From contig BTVR01000001.1 of NCBI GenBank assembly GCA_045864775.1, positions 434,001 to 498,000 on the forward strand: DNA of 64,000 bases, given 5' to 3'. The first letter of the stretch is position 1; every line of letters starts with the position of its first letter. Positions 15,205 through 24,112 of this stretch are shown here, piece after piece. A program made the translations under genes and the position numbers. The notes beneath the pieces were generated by a model. The model had not been told where the DNA came from. It searched no databases and was given only the letters and a program-made list of their open reading frames with translations. This DNA is from Macondimonas sp045864775. Lineage in GTDB: Bacteria; Pseudomonadota; Gammaproteobacteria; UBA5335.

Positions 15205-17976
15205 ATGACGCACGCTCGACGGTCGCGATGGCTCATGGCCATCAGCGGTCTGCTTGCAATGAACGCTTCGGCCTCGGACTTGTCTTTGCGCCGGCTGGGT
15301 GAGTACCGAACCGGTGCGTTTGGCCAAGGTGCCGCTGAAATTGCCGCCTACGACGCTGCGAGCCGGCGTCTGTTCATTTCCAATGCCGTCACAAACACCA
15401 TCGATATTCTTGACCTGTCGAGTCCGGTGGCGCCGTCTCTGGTTTCGAGTGTTGATCTTTCTCCTTACGGCGCAGGGGTGAATAGCGTCGCTGCCGACCG
15501 AGGCCGTGTCGCCGTTGCGGTCGAAAACGCGGATCGCACCTTGCCCGGAAAGGCCGTATTTTTCGATGCCAACGGGGGATTTCAGGCGGCCGTTCACGTG
15601 GGGTCGCTGCCTGACATGCTCACGTTCACGCCCGATGGCCGTTTCGTGCTGGTGGCCAACGAAGGTGAACCCAATGACCCTTACACCGTCGATCCGGAGG
15701 GTTCGATCAGCCTCATCACCCTCCCGACCGACATGAGGCGCCTGACGCAAGCCCAAGTGAAGACTGCGGATTTCCGCGGCTTCAATGCGTCGATCCCTCC
15801 GCAGGTGAGGATTTTCGGGCCGGGCGCCACGCCGGCGCAGGATCTGGAACCCGAGTACATCGCCGTGTCGCCTGATTCCCGCACGGCCTGGGTTACCCTG
15901 CAGGAAAACAATGCCGTCGCCGAGCTCGATTTGAGGACTGCGCAGATTACCGCGGTCTATCCGCTCGGCAGCAAGGATCAGAGCGGGAGTCCGCGTCTCA
16001 CCAGACACACCCTGCCCGCCCCGCTTCTTGGCACAACGGCTGCGGGAGACGTCCTGCGGGTGAGCGGATTCTCCGGGCTGTTCTTCGAGGGCTGGAGCGG
16101 CACGCAGATGGTGTTTGTGACGCATAGCGATCGCGGTCCGAATGCCGAGCCGCTGGACGTGAATCAGGATGGCGTCGACGAGCGTCCCTTTCCGCTGCCC
16201 ACGTTTCAGCCTGAACTGGTGCGCTTCGCCGTGGATCCGAAACGTGGCAGCGTCCAGATTCTGCAGCGCATCGGCCTGACGCGAACGGATGGTGCGCCGC
16301 TCACCGGCCTGCCGAACGTGGCGGGACAGGACGGTCTGGCGCTGGCGGACGAAGTGCCGGTCGATCTGCGCGGGCAGCCGCTGCCCTTGGATCCGTGGGG
16401 CGCAGATCTGGAGGGCGTGGTGCGAACGCCCGACGGCCACTACTGGATGGGCGACGAATATCGCCCGAGCCTATACGAATTCGATGCCCGCGGCCGCTTG
16501 GTGCACCGCTACATTCCCATCGGTGCGGAGGCGGCGGGCGCTGGCGGAAGCGAAGTCCTTCCCGCGGTCTACAACCAGCGACGCGTCAATCGGGGTTTCG
16601 AGGCGGTTGCCTACGCCGACGGCAAGATCTACGCGTTCTTGCAAAGCCCGCTCGACAATCCGGATGTCGCCGACGACGCCAACAGCAAAGCCTCGCGCAA
16701 CGTACGCATCGTTGCATTCGATCTCGCGACCCGTCGGGTAGCGGGTGAATATCTCTACGTTCTGGAGGGTGGCAGCAGCGACAAGATCGGAGACGCGGTG
16801 GCGCTCGGCCGGGGGCGCTTTCTGCTCATCGAGCGAGACGCGGCAACCGGCACCAGTGCGAAGAAGGCGGTGTATCGCATCGACCTGAACGCGGCCACGG
16901 ATCTTTCCGGTGTTGGCTCCGCCATTACGGGTCCGGGCGGAAGCCTGGAGTCGATGGATGCCACCGCCCTCCGGACGGCGGGGATTCAGCCGGTTCGCAA
17001 GGAACTCTATCTGGATCTGGTGGCCGCAGGTTACACCTTCGCCGACAAGGCAGAGGGACTGGCACTGGTGGACGCCGAGACGTTGGCCGTCATCAACGAC
17101 AACGACTTCGGGCTGTCCGGTTCCTTCGACCCTGCCACCGGCAAACTCATCCCCAACCCGGCGCCGCAATCGTCCATCCTGGCGCTGATTCGCCGCGAGC
17201 CGGGTGGCCTGGATGCCAGCGACCGTGATGGGCGCATCAATATCCGCCCCTGGCCTGTCAAGGGCCTTTACCAGCCCGACACGATCGCCGCCTATCGCGT
17301 CGGCGGCCGGGTCTATTGGGTGACTGCCAATGAAGGGGATGCGCGCGACTACGCCGGTTTCAGTGAAGAAGTGCGCGTCGGCAGTCTCACTCTTGACCCG
17401 ACGGCGTTTCCCAACGCCGCCGCACTCAAAAATGACCAGACACTGAATCGACTGCGGGTGACCAAGACGCTGGGCAATCCGGATCAGGATGGTGATTACG
17501 ACGAACTCTACAGCTTCGGCGGCCGATCGTTCTCCATCTGGACTTCCCAGGGGCAACGGGTCTACGACAGCGGCGACATCATGGAAACCGAGATGGCCGC
17601 CCGCTTTCCCGAGGCGTTCAACAGCAACAACGACGCGAACAATAGCTTCGATAGCCGCAGCGACGACAAAGGGCCTGAACCGGAAGGCTTGGCCATTGGC
17701 GAAGTCGGCGGCCGTCAATATGTCTTTGTCGGACTGGAACGGATCGGTGGCGTCATGATGTTCGACATCACCTCCCCTTTCGACGTCGCTTTCGCCGGCT
17801 ACGTCAACGACCGCGATTTCGCCGGCGATCCGGCCACGGATGGCGCGGGTGACGTGGGGCCGGAAGGCGTGCTTTTCATACCCGCCCGCGATAGCCCCAA
17901 TGGACAAGCCTTGTTGGTCGTGACCCACGAGATCAGCGGCAGTACCGCCATCTATCAGGTCTCCCGTCAGCCCTGA
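15205..17976 (+). CDS. Secreted esterase-like phytase / choice-of-anchor I (MSP130-like) protein
   Basis: A 923-residue exported protein. Residues 1-26 form a signal peptide (RRSRWLMAISGLLAMNASAS), and ATG 15205 follows AGGGG by eight bases. Residues about 30-300 and 690-920 resemble the choice-of-anchor I / MSP130-like beta-propeller family (AAYDAASRRLFISN, TPDGRFVLVANEGEPND; and GPEPEGLAIG, GGVMMFDITSPF). Between them, about residues 310-680, lies an esterase-like-phytase module (LEGVVRTPDGHYWMGDEYRP, DKAEGLALVDAETLAVINDN). It may bind or hydrolyse phosphoesters in the periplasm or outside; related proteins are often annotated as atypical alkaline phosphatases. The upstream PHO box agrees. 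Activity is unproven. Confidence 0.85.
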   Translation: MTHARRSRWLMAISGLLAMNASASDLSLRRLGEYRTGAFGQGAAEIAAYDAASRRLFISNAVTNTIDILDLSSPVAPSLVSSVDLSPYGAGVNSVAADRGRVAVAVENADRTLPGKAVFFDANGGFQAAVHVGSLPDMLTFTPDGRFVLVANEGEPNDPYTVDPEGSISLITLPTDMRRLTQAQVKTADFRGFNASIPPQVRIFGPGATPAQDLEPEYIAVSPDSRTAWVTLQENNAVAELDLRTAQITAVYPLGSKDQSGSPRLTRHTLPAPLLGTTAAGDVLRVSGFSGLFFEGWSGTQMVFVTHSDRGPNAEPLDVNQDGVDERPFPLPTFQPELVRFAVDPKRGSVQILQRIGLTRTDGAPLTGLPNVAGQDGLALADEVPVDLRGQPLPLDPWGADLEGVVRTPDGHYWMGDEYRPSLYEFDARGRLVHRYIPIGAEAAGAGGSEVLPAVYNQRRVNRGFEAVAYADGKIYAFLQSPLDNPDVADDANSKASRNVRIVAFDLATRRVAGEYLYVLEGGSSDKIGDAVALGRGRFLLIERDAATGTSAKKAVYRIDLNAATDLSGVGSAITGPGGSLESMDATALRTAGIQPVRKELYLDLVAAGYTFADKAEGLALVDAETLAVINDNDFGLSGSFDPATGKLIPNPAPQSSILALIRREPGGLDASDRDGRINIRPWPVKGLYQPDTIAAYRVGGRVYWVTANEGDARDYAGFSEEVRVGSLTLDPTAFPNAAALKNDQTLNRLRVTKTLGNPDQDGDYDELYSFGGRSFSIWTSQGQRVYDSGDIMETEMAARFPEAFNSNNDANNSFDSRSDDKGPEPEGLAIGEVGGRQYVFVGLERIGGVMMFDITSPFDVAFAGYVNDRDFAGDPATDGAGDVGPEGVLFIPARDSPNGQALLVVTHEISGSTAIYQVSRQP

Positions 17977-18002
17977 GCCAGCGGACCGGCCACTGGCCCA
18001 TG

Positions 18003-18032
18003 AAAAAGGCGGTCCGCTAGGTCCGCCTTTTT
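18003..18032. terminator. Bidirectional intrinsic terminator
   Basis: Stem AAAAAGGCGG / CCGCCTTTTT, extended inward by CC/GG across one mismatch, around a short loop. The flanking A and T runs let it work in both directions, for the phytase-like gene (plus, stop at 17976) and the converging acyl-CoA ligase (minus, stop at 18083). Confidence 0.85.
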
Positions 18033-18082
18033 GGTGGGTGACCGCGAGCGCGGCGGAAGCAGCCGCCCGCTCGCTTCAGTCC

Positions 18083-19861
18083 TCAGCCGTGCTTGGCGAC
18101 GCCCGCCCAATAGCGGGCCTCCAGATCTTTCTTGGGCAGCTTGCCGGCGAGGTTGCGCGGCAACTGGTCCACGAAGTCGATGATCTTGGGCAGCTTGAAG
18201 CCGTACAGCCCCGCTTCCTTGCAATGCGCCAGAATCTCCGCCGCATCGGCATACTCGCCTTCCTTCAGCTGGATCACCGCCGCCGGGACCTCGCCCAGAT
18301 CCTTGTCGGGCGCCCGCACCACCGCGACGTCCGCCACCTTCGGATGCAGCTTGATCGCATGTTCGATCTCGTTCGGGAACAGATTCACACCCCCTGAGAT
18401 GATCATCTCCTTCACCCGCGAGGTCAGATACAGAAATCCGTCCTCGTCCAGATAACCGATCAGGCCGTCGTCATACCAGAGCTCGCCGTCGATCGGCAGG
18501 AAGCATTCGTCGGTCTTGGATTTCTGCCCGACATATTCGAGACCGCTGGTCAGGGCGGAGCGCACCAGCACTTTGCCTTCCTGACCGGGCTGCGCCCAAC
18601 GCTGCGCTTCGGGATCGTAGATCCGGCACTGCGCCGCCCGCACCTTGCCGACGCTCTCGTAGCGCTTGGGATTGGCCTGATAGTCCGCGGGCACCAGCAC
18701 CGTGATGAGGCCGGTTTCCGACGCGCCGTAATACTCATGGAACACGTCGTTGCTCGCGCCCTGACGGCGGAACAGCGCGTTGATCTCCTGCTTCACCAGG
18801 GGCGGACAGGGCGCAGCGGCGCAGACGATGGTCCGCATGCTGGCGAGGTTGTACTTGTTCTTGATCTCGTCCGGCAACGCGAGCACCCGTTCCAGCATGG
18901 TCGGCGCGACGAAGGTCCAGTTGATGCGCTCGTCCTGGATGGCCTTGAGAAAACCCTCGGCCGTGAACTTGCGCATCGGTACGACGGTGCCGCCGAAAAA
19001 GAAGGGCAGCACGCCGATCTGCACCCCGGCATGGTAGAGCGGTCCCGGAATCAGCGAGCGCGCATTGCCCGAGACGGGGTCATGGCATTCACCGAGGCCA
19101 TACCAGTCGAAGGCGCTGGCTTGCATCAGCGTGAGGCGGGTGATTTGTTCGCGGCTGATGCCACGCCGAGCCGTGTCGGACTCGCCGAACATCACCTCCT
19201 GATTGAGATTGATGTACTTCGGCGTGCCGGTGGTGCCGCCGCTGTAGGGCTTCGATGACATGGCGAAGTGCCCGGGCGGCAGACTCGGCGCGGAACGCCG
19301 GATCAGATCCTCGAAGGAATCGAAGCCCTCGCGCCGTTCCGCACCGGTCAGCAGAATACGCTGCACCGACGGGATCTGCTCGCGCACGCCGGCCACCATG
19401 TCGGCGAAATTCGAGTCCACCACCAGCACCTTGGCATTGGCGCGCTGGATGCACTCCACCAGCTCGCCCGGTCGCAAATGCCAGTTGAGCATGGGCATGG
19501 CCATGCCAGTCAGGGCGCACGCCAGATTCAACTCGAACCAATGCGAGCAGTTGTAGAGCAACTCGGCGCAGGCATCGCCTTCGCGCAGGCCCAGCTGATG
19601 CAGGCCGTTGGCCAGGCGCAGCACCCGGTCCTTGAACTGGGCGAACGTGACGCGCTGATCGCCGTCGACGATGGCCTCGCGCTGACCGAGCGTGTCCCAG
19701 AGGGAGAGAAAAAACTGCCGCGGCAATTCGGCACGGTTCAGCCGGCTGCGCATGGCTGCCTTGGCCCCCGCACGGGCCAAGGTCCCGTAACCGATCTGAT
19801 GCGTGATGGCGTGCAAGGCGCGCCGGCTGGGCTCCTCGCGCAGCAAGGCCAATGTGGACAT
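18083..19861 (-). CDS. AMP-dependent acyl-CoA synthetase/ligase
   Basis: ANL superfamily adenylating enzyme, 592 residues. Motifs are the P-loop YSGGTTGTPK (A3), the adenine-binding FHEYYGASETG (A5), WYDDGLIGYLDEDGFLYL with the ribose-binding Asp (A7), SRVKEMIISGGVNLFPNEIE (A8) and the C-terminal catalytic Lys in RNLAGKLPKKDL (A10). It activates a carboxylic acid as acyl-AMP and then acyl-CoA; substrate is unknown, but overall pattern suggests long-chain, bile-acid-like or aromatic acids rather than acetate. ATG 19861 is preferred because GGAGG lies six bases upstream; the ATG at 19867 abuts that site directly. It is divergent from waaC. Confidence 0.9.
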   Translation of the reverse strand: MSTLALLREEPSRRALHAITHQIGYGTLARAGAKAAMRSRLNRAELPRQFFLSLWDTLGQREAIVDGDQRVTFAQFKDRVLRLANGLHQLGLREGDACAELLYNCSHWFELNLACALTGMAMPMLNWHLRPGELVECIQRANAKVLVVDSNFADMVAGVREQIPSVQRILLTGAERREGFDSFEDLIRRSAPSLPPGHFAMSSKPYSGGTTGTPKYINLNQEVMFGESDTARRGISREQITRLTLMQASAFDWYGLGECHDPVSGNARSLIPGPLYHAGVQIGVLPFFFGGTVVPMRKFTAEGFLKAIQDERINWTFVAPTMLERVLALPDEIKNKYNLASMRTIVCAAAPCPPLVKQEINALFRRQGASNDVFHEYYGASETGLITVLVPADYQANPKRYESVGKVRAAQCRIYDPEAQRWAQPGQEGKVLVRSALTSGLEYVGQKSKTDECFLPIDGELWYDDGLIGYLDEDGFLYLTSRVKEMIISGGVNLFPNEIEHAIKLHPKVADVAVVRAPDKDLGEVPAAVIQLKEGEYADAAEILAHCKEAGLYGFKLPKIIDFVDQLPRNLAGKLPKKDLEARYWAGVAKHG

Positions 19862-19964
19862 CGTCATCCTCCATGATGTCTGCTACATTTCACCGCGATC
19901 CGGCGGTGTCATACCTGACGGGTGAGTGTCTCAGCATACCGAACGGTTGGCAAGGCAGCCCCCG

Positions 19965-20984
19965 ATGCGCATTTTGATCGTCAAGCTCTCATCGCTGGGG
20001 GATGTGGTGCACGCCTTGCCCGCCGTGACCGACGCGTTGCGCGCCATTCCGGGGCTGCGTGCGGATTGGGTGGTCGAGCCGGGATTTGCGGCCATACCGG
20101 CGCGCCACCCGGCCGTCGACCGCGTCATTGCCCTCCCCTTGAGGCGGCTGCGCCAACAGCCCTTGCACCGCCGCCACTGGCACGAGGTGCTGCAGGGGCA
20201 ACGCGCCCTGCGCGCCCAGCCCTACGACCTCATCATCGATGCCCAAGGTCTCTATAAAAGCGCGTTCATCAGCAACCTGGGCCGTGGTGCCCGGGCGGGT
20301 TTCTCACGGGAATCGGCCCGCGAGCCGCTGGTCGCGCTCGGTTATCACCATCGCATCGACGTAGCGCCTGAGATGCATGCGATCGAGCGCCTGCGAAGGC
20401 TGTTTGCCGACGCCGTGGGCTATCCGCGACCGACCGGCCCGCCGGATTTCGGGCTGGAGCAGGATTCGCAGGGGGATTGCCGGCAGCTCGTCTTCTTGCA
20501 CGGGACCACCTGGCCCAGCAAGCATTATCCAGACTCCGCTTGGGCCGAGTTGATCGCGCTTGCAGAAGCAGATGGCTATCGGGTGGCGCTGCCGTGGGGA
20601 AACGCCGAGGAGAAGGCCCGCGCCGAAGTATTGGTGAAGGGGAGCAAGCGCAGCGAGGTCTTGCCCGCTCTATCGCTGGCTGCCCTGATGGACGTGCTGG
20701 CAGCTGCAGGCGGGCTCGTCACCGTCGATAGTGGTCTGGGCCATCTCGCCTGCGCGCTGCGCCGACCGGTGATCGGCCTCTACGGCGCGACGGATAGCCG
20801 CCTGACCGGCCTGCGAGGCGGTCGCGCACTCAATCTGCAGGCCCAGTGGCCCTGCTCGCCTTGCCGGACACGCGTGTGCCGGCATCCGACGATGGGGGGC
20901 ACCGGGTTACCTCCCTGCTACAGCACGCTCCCACCGGCCGCGATCTGGTCCCGCTTCAAAGCCCAGGCAAACACGGGGGTCTGA
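19965..20984 (+). CDS. waaC: Lipopolysaccharide heptosyltransferase I
   Basis: Glycosyltransferase family 9 enzyme that adds the first L-glycero-D-manno-heptose to Kdo2-lipid A on the inner face of the inner membrane. The 339-residue protein begins MRILIVKLSSLGDVVHALPA, a standard start for this family, and has FLHGTTWPSKHYP and VDSGLGHLACALRRPVIGLYGATD in the nucleotide-sugar site. ATG 19965 is chosen because the family motif starts there; a GTG 39 bases upstream is possible. It stands as a single gene; the next gene converges on it 20 bases beyond its stop. RfaF (heptosyltransferase II) is the alternative, but the sequence is closer to WaaC. Confidence 0.9.
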   Translation: MRILIVKLSSLGDVVHALPAVTDALRAIPGLRADWVVEPGFAAIPARHPAVDRVIALPLRRLRQQPLHRRHWHEVLQGQRALRAQPYDLIIDAQGLYKSAFISNLGRGARAGFSRESAREPLVALGYHHRIDVAPEMHAIERLRRLFADAVGYPRPTGPPDFGLEQDSQGDCRQLVFLHGTTWPSKHYPDSAWAELIALAEADGYRVALPWGNAEEKARAEVLVKGSKRSEVLPALSLAALMDVLAAAGGLVTVDSGLGHLACALRRPVIGLYGATDSRLTGLRGGRALNLQAQWPCSPCRTRVCRHPTMGGTGLPPCYSTLPPAAIWSRFKAQANTGV

Positions 20985-21004
20985 CCGGCATCGGCGCCCG
21001 GGTG

Positions 21005-21358
21005 TCACAAGGTCAGCGTCGGGCGCGCCCCGTCCAGCGCACCGGCCAGATACACCTCGATGCGTTTTTGCGTCACCCCTTCGTCTTTCGGGTTGAACTG
21101 GATGCCGATGCCCGTGCGGCGGCGGTTCTGCGCGCCCGGGGGCGTGATCCAGACCACGCGCCCCGCAACGGCCATGCGTTCGCTTTCTTCCATCAAGGTC
21201 AGCAGCAGCAGGACCTCGTCCCCCAGCCGGTAAGGCTTGAGCGTGGGATAAAACAGTCCGCCGTTGCGAATGAAGGGCATGTACGCTTCGTACAACGCCG
21301 CCTTGTCCTTGATGGTGATGTTGAGGATGCCACCTGCGGATGTATGGGGATCGCTCAC
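21005..21358 (-). CDS. pilZ: PilZ domain protein (type IV pilus assembly type)
   Basis: A 117-residue single-domain protein. The sequence ILNITIKDKAALYEAYMPFI, NGGLFYPT, GDEVLLLLTLMEESERM and RRTGIGIQF matches PilZ of the type IV pilus group, which in Pseudomonas and Xanthomonas works in pilus assembly and does not bind cyclic-di-GMP well. Consistently, the RxxxR and D/NxSxxG c-di-GMP motifs of other PilZ domains are not evident at the N-terminus. Its place directly after holB (four-base overlap, ATGA) is the same as in Pseudomonas. Confidence 0.92.
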   Translation of the reverse strand: MSDPHTSAGGILNITIKDKAALYEAYMPFIRNGGLFYPTLKPYRLGDEVLLLLTLMEESERMAVAGRVVWITPPGAQNRRRTGIGIQFNPKDEGVTQKRIEVYLAGALDGARPTLTL

Positions 21359-22428
21359 GATGTCGTCTCTCTCAGCGGACTCGTCCTACACGGGCTTTGC
21401 AACCTGAAAGCGCGCAAGCCATCCGCCAAGGGGATCAGCAGACTTTCAACGAGTCCCTGACGATGAGCGGTGCCCTGCACGAGCCACAGGCGCGCTTGCC
21501 GCGCAAACGCGACGTAGGCAAGCACATCTTCACTATCGGCACGGGCGAGCGTCCTCTGCAGGGTCCGGGGATCGAGATCGAGCAGGACCGGCGCCGGGCC
21601 GTGACCCAGAACGCCAGTTCGGGCCATCTCTTCGGCCAGGCGGACCATCCACAAGCCCATGAGATCGGGGGCTTCTTCAGCCACCCAACGTGCGGCAACG
21701 GACAGCGGGTCGGCGGCGCCCGTTATGACCTGCCGGCTGTCCTGTGCGAGCCGATCCAGCCGCTGCGCTTGCGCATCGTCCAGGTAGAGCCGGGTGTGCA
21801 GCGGTGCGCCGCCCGACACGACGAACGCTCGCAGCAATCGGCGCTCATCGGCACGCTCCCGGCCGAGCCAGCGCCGGACGACGTCCTGCGAGGGAATCGG
21901 GCAGTCCAGGCGCTGGCAGCGGCTGCGCAGGGTCGGGAGCACGGCCAGAGGGCGATCGCTGATCAGGATCAGCAGCACCCGCCCGTGCGGTTCTTCGAGC
22001 GTTTTCAAAAGGCTGTTGGCCGATTGCGGCGTCATGGCCTCGGCCGGGACGATGAGCGCGACCCGCATGCCGCCTTGATGGGCGGTCTGGGTCAGATCGG
22101 CGCACAATGCGCGGACCGCCTCGATGGCGATCTGCGTCTTGCCGCTCTCGGGTTCGACGACGGCCAGATCCGGGTGAGTCTCGGCTTCCAGCAGCAGGCA
22201 ATCCGAACACCGTCCACACGCGCCGTCATCCGGCAAAGGGCTTCGGCACAGCACACTCGCGGCAATGCGTCTTGCCAAGATGCGCTTGCCCACACCGAGT
22301 GGGCCGGCCAAGAGGTAAGCATGCGCCATTCGATCGCGGCGACGCGCCTCGCCGAACTGCGTCCAGAGCGGTAGCTGCCACGGAAATACGGGGCCCGCCT
22401 CCGGCCCTGCCGTCGCCATCGGGTCCAT
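21355..22428 (-). CDS. holB: DNA polymerase III subunit delta'
   Basis: Clamp-loader subunit, AAA+ fold, 357 residues. It shows the degenerate P-loop GPLGVGKR, the zinc-binding cysteines in CGRCSDCLLLEAETHPD, NSLLKTLEEPHG and the sensor-1 SRC-like RSRCQRLDCP. It helps load the beta clamp as part of the delta-delta'-tau complex. ATG 22428 shares a base with the tmk stop (TGATG); a second ATG at 22434 is equally possible and would add two residues. It lies between tmk and pilZ, as in many gammaproteobacteria. Confidence 0.94.
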   Translation of the reverse strand: MDPMATAGPEAGPVFPWQLPLWTQFGEARRRDRMAHAYLLAGPLGVGKRILARRIAASVLCRSPLPDDGACGRCSDCLLLEAETHPDLAVVEPESGKTQIAIEAVRALCADLTQTAHQGGMRVALIVPAEAMTPQSANSLLKTLEEPHGRVLLILISDRPLAVLPTLRSRCQRLDCPIPSQDVVRRWLGRERADERRLLRAFVVSGGAPLHTRLYLDDAQAQRLDRLAQDSRQVITGAADPLSVAARWVAEEAPDLMGLWMVRLAEEMARTGVLGHGPAPVLLDLDPRTLQRTLARADSEDVLAYVAFARQARLWLVQGTAHRQGLVESLLIPLADGLRAFRLQSPCRTSPLRETTS

Positions 22429-23063
22429 CAGCATGCCTGCAGCGCCAGAAGATCTTCCAGTTCGCGCGCCAATTCCCGCTGGACGGCTTCAACCGAGCCG
22501 GTGGCGTCGATGACGCGATAGCCTGGCCGTTGAGCACGTTCCAGATACACGGCTCGAACGCGCTCGAAAAAGGCGATGTCTTCCTCTTCGATCCGGTCCT
22601 GCCGGCCGCGCCGCGCGGCAACCCGTCCGCGGCCGACGGCGACCGGAGCATCCAGCACAAGCACACAGTCCGGCCGTGTCGACCCCTGCACGCGGCGCTC
22701 CAGATCGGCAATCCACTCGGGGTCGAGCCCTCGCCCGCCGCCCTGGTAGGCGTAGGTGGCGTCCGTGAAGCGGTCGCAGATGACCCAGGCGCCGCGCGCC
22801 ATGGCGGGCAGGATGACGTCCTGGAGGTGGCTGGCGCGCGCGGCAAACAGCAGCATCAATTCAGTCGCCGCCGGCATGGGTTCATCGCGCAGGAACAGAC
22901 CGCGGACGGCTTCGGCCAATGGTGTCCCGCCGGGCTCGCGGGTCTCGACGACTTCCAGTCCATGCGCCCGCAGGAACGCGCCGACGAAGGGCAGATGGGT
23001 GCTTTTGCCAACGCCCTCGACCCCTTCCAACGTGATGAAACGGCCCCGTGCGGTCGACGTCAT
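22428..23063 (-). CDS. tmk: Thymidylate kinase
   Basis: Phosphorylates dTMP to dTDP with ATP. The 211-residue protein has the P-loop FITLEGVEGVGKST, the base-binding TREPGGTPLAE, the DR(Y/F/H) motif in CDRFTDATYAYQGGGRG and a lid with ARRGRQDRIE. Length matches E. coli Tmk (213). It overlaps mltG by four bases and holB by one. Confidence 0.96.
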   Translation of the reverse strand: MTSTARGRFITLEGVEGVGKSTHLPFVGAFLRAHGLEVVETREPGGTPLAEAVRGLFLRDEPMPAATELMLLFAARASHLQDVILPAMARGAWVICDRFTDATYAYQGGGRGLDPEWIADLERRVQGSTRPDCVLVLDAPVAVGRGRVAARRGRQDRIEEEDIAFFERVRAVYLERAQRPGYRVIDATGSVEAVQRELARELEDLLALQAC

Positions 23064-24112
23064 GGCGGATTTCCCTGGCAGATTTTGCGCTGATGGCAGG
23101 CGACGGCGCGGTTGTGTGCCTCGAGTGTGTCGGAAAACACGTGGGTTCCATCGCCGCGGGATACGAAATAGAGCGCTCGGCCGGGGGCTGGATGCGCTGC
23201 AGCGACGAGCGCCGCGCGGCCGACCAGCGCGATCGGGCCAGGCGGCAAGCCAGCATTTCGATACGTATTGTACGGGTGGTTCCGCAGCAGATGCTCGCGG
23301 GTGAGGTTGCCCGAATAATCCGCGCCCAAGGCGAAAATGACCGTGGGATCGGTCTGCAAGGGCATGGTGAGCTGCAAACGGCGCACGAAGACGCCGGCGA
23401 TCTGCGCCCGCTCATCGGCGATCGCGGTTTCCTTTTCGACCAGCGAGGCCAGGATGAGCAGTTCTTCAGGGGTTCGGAGCGGCAAGTCGGGCGCGCGGGC
23501 GGACCAGGCGCTCGCGAGTTCCTGCCGCATGCGTTCATGGGCTTGTCGCAACAGGGTCAGATCCGTGGTGCCGCGGGGAAAGAAATAGGTGTCCGGGAAG
23601 AACTGCCCTTCGGGGGAGAGATCCGGCGCACCGAGCGCGGCCATCAACCTCGGCATGTCGAGGTCGGGCGTGGCGCGGATCGCCGGATGCTGGCTCAGGG
23701 TCGCTCGCGCCTGTGCCGCGCTCCAGCCCTCGACCAGGGTGACCCGATGCAGAAGAATCTCGCCCTTGACGAGTTGGTCCAGCAAACCCTGGGGCGTCGT
23801 GCCCGGCGCGAGGCGGTACTCGCCGGCCCGAATTCGGCCCGTTCGCCCCTCGAAAACCGCCAGTGCGGTGAAGGGCCAGCGCCAGTCGAGGATGGCCTGT
23901 TCCTGCAGGGTGCGGGTGATGGCGGAAAAGCCGTCGCCGGGCCGGATTTCCAGGATCTGGGGCGATGCGATGGCAAGGGGTCGGTGACGGTAGTGCTCGA
24001 ACATCGCCCAGCCGCTGCCGATCGCGAGCAGCGTCAGGAGCGTCCACAGCGTTGAAAGCAACGTCCACGCTCGCCGCAAGAAGGCGCGCCGGGTCTGGAA
24101 ACCGAGTGTCAT
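23060..24112 (-). CDS. mltG: Endolytic transglycosylase MltG
   Basis: Inner-membrane lytic transglycosylase that cuts nascent glycan strands and so sets their length. The 350-residue protein has an N-terminal membrane segment (about residues 16-36, TLLSTLWTLLTLLAIGSGWA), then a LysM-like region (ILEIRPGDGFSAITRTLQ) and the YceG domain with the catalytic-Glu motif LASLVEKETAI, plus LQTDPTVIFALG and HPYNTYRNAGLPPGPI. ATG 24112 overlaps the pabC stop (ATGA). Its place between pabC and tmk is the common one. Confidence 0.95.
   Translation of the reverse strand: MTLGFQTRRAFLRRAWTLLSTLWTLLTLLAIGSGWAMFEHYRHRPLAIASPQILEIRPGDGFSAITRTLQEQAILDWRWPFTALAVFEGRTGRIRAGEYRLAPGTTPQGLLDQLVKGEILLHRVTLVEGWSAAQARATLSQHPAIRATPDLDMPRLMAALGAPDLSPEGQFFPDTYFFPRGTTDLTLLRQAHERMRQELASAWSARAPDLPLRTPEELLILASLVEKETAIADERAQIAGVFVRRLQLTMPLQTDPTVIFALGADYSGNLTREHLLRNHPYNTYRNAGLPPGPIALVGRAALVAAAHPAPGRALYFVSRGDGTHVFSDTLEAHNRAVACHQRKICQGNPP

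Noticed and set aside
15139..17928. Two long minus-strand open frames opposite the phytase-like gene
   Set aside because: No recognisable domains, and the plus-strand protein has a signal peptide and clear family motifs. They are shadows of codon bias.
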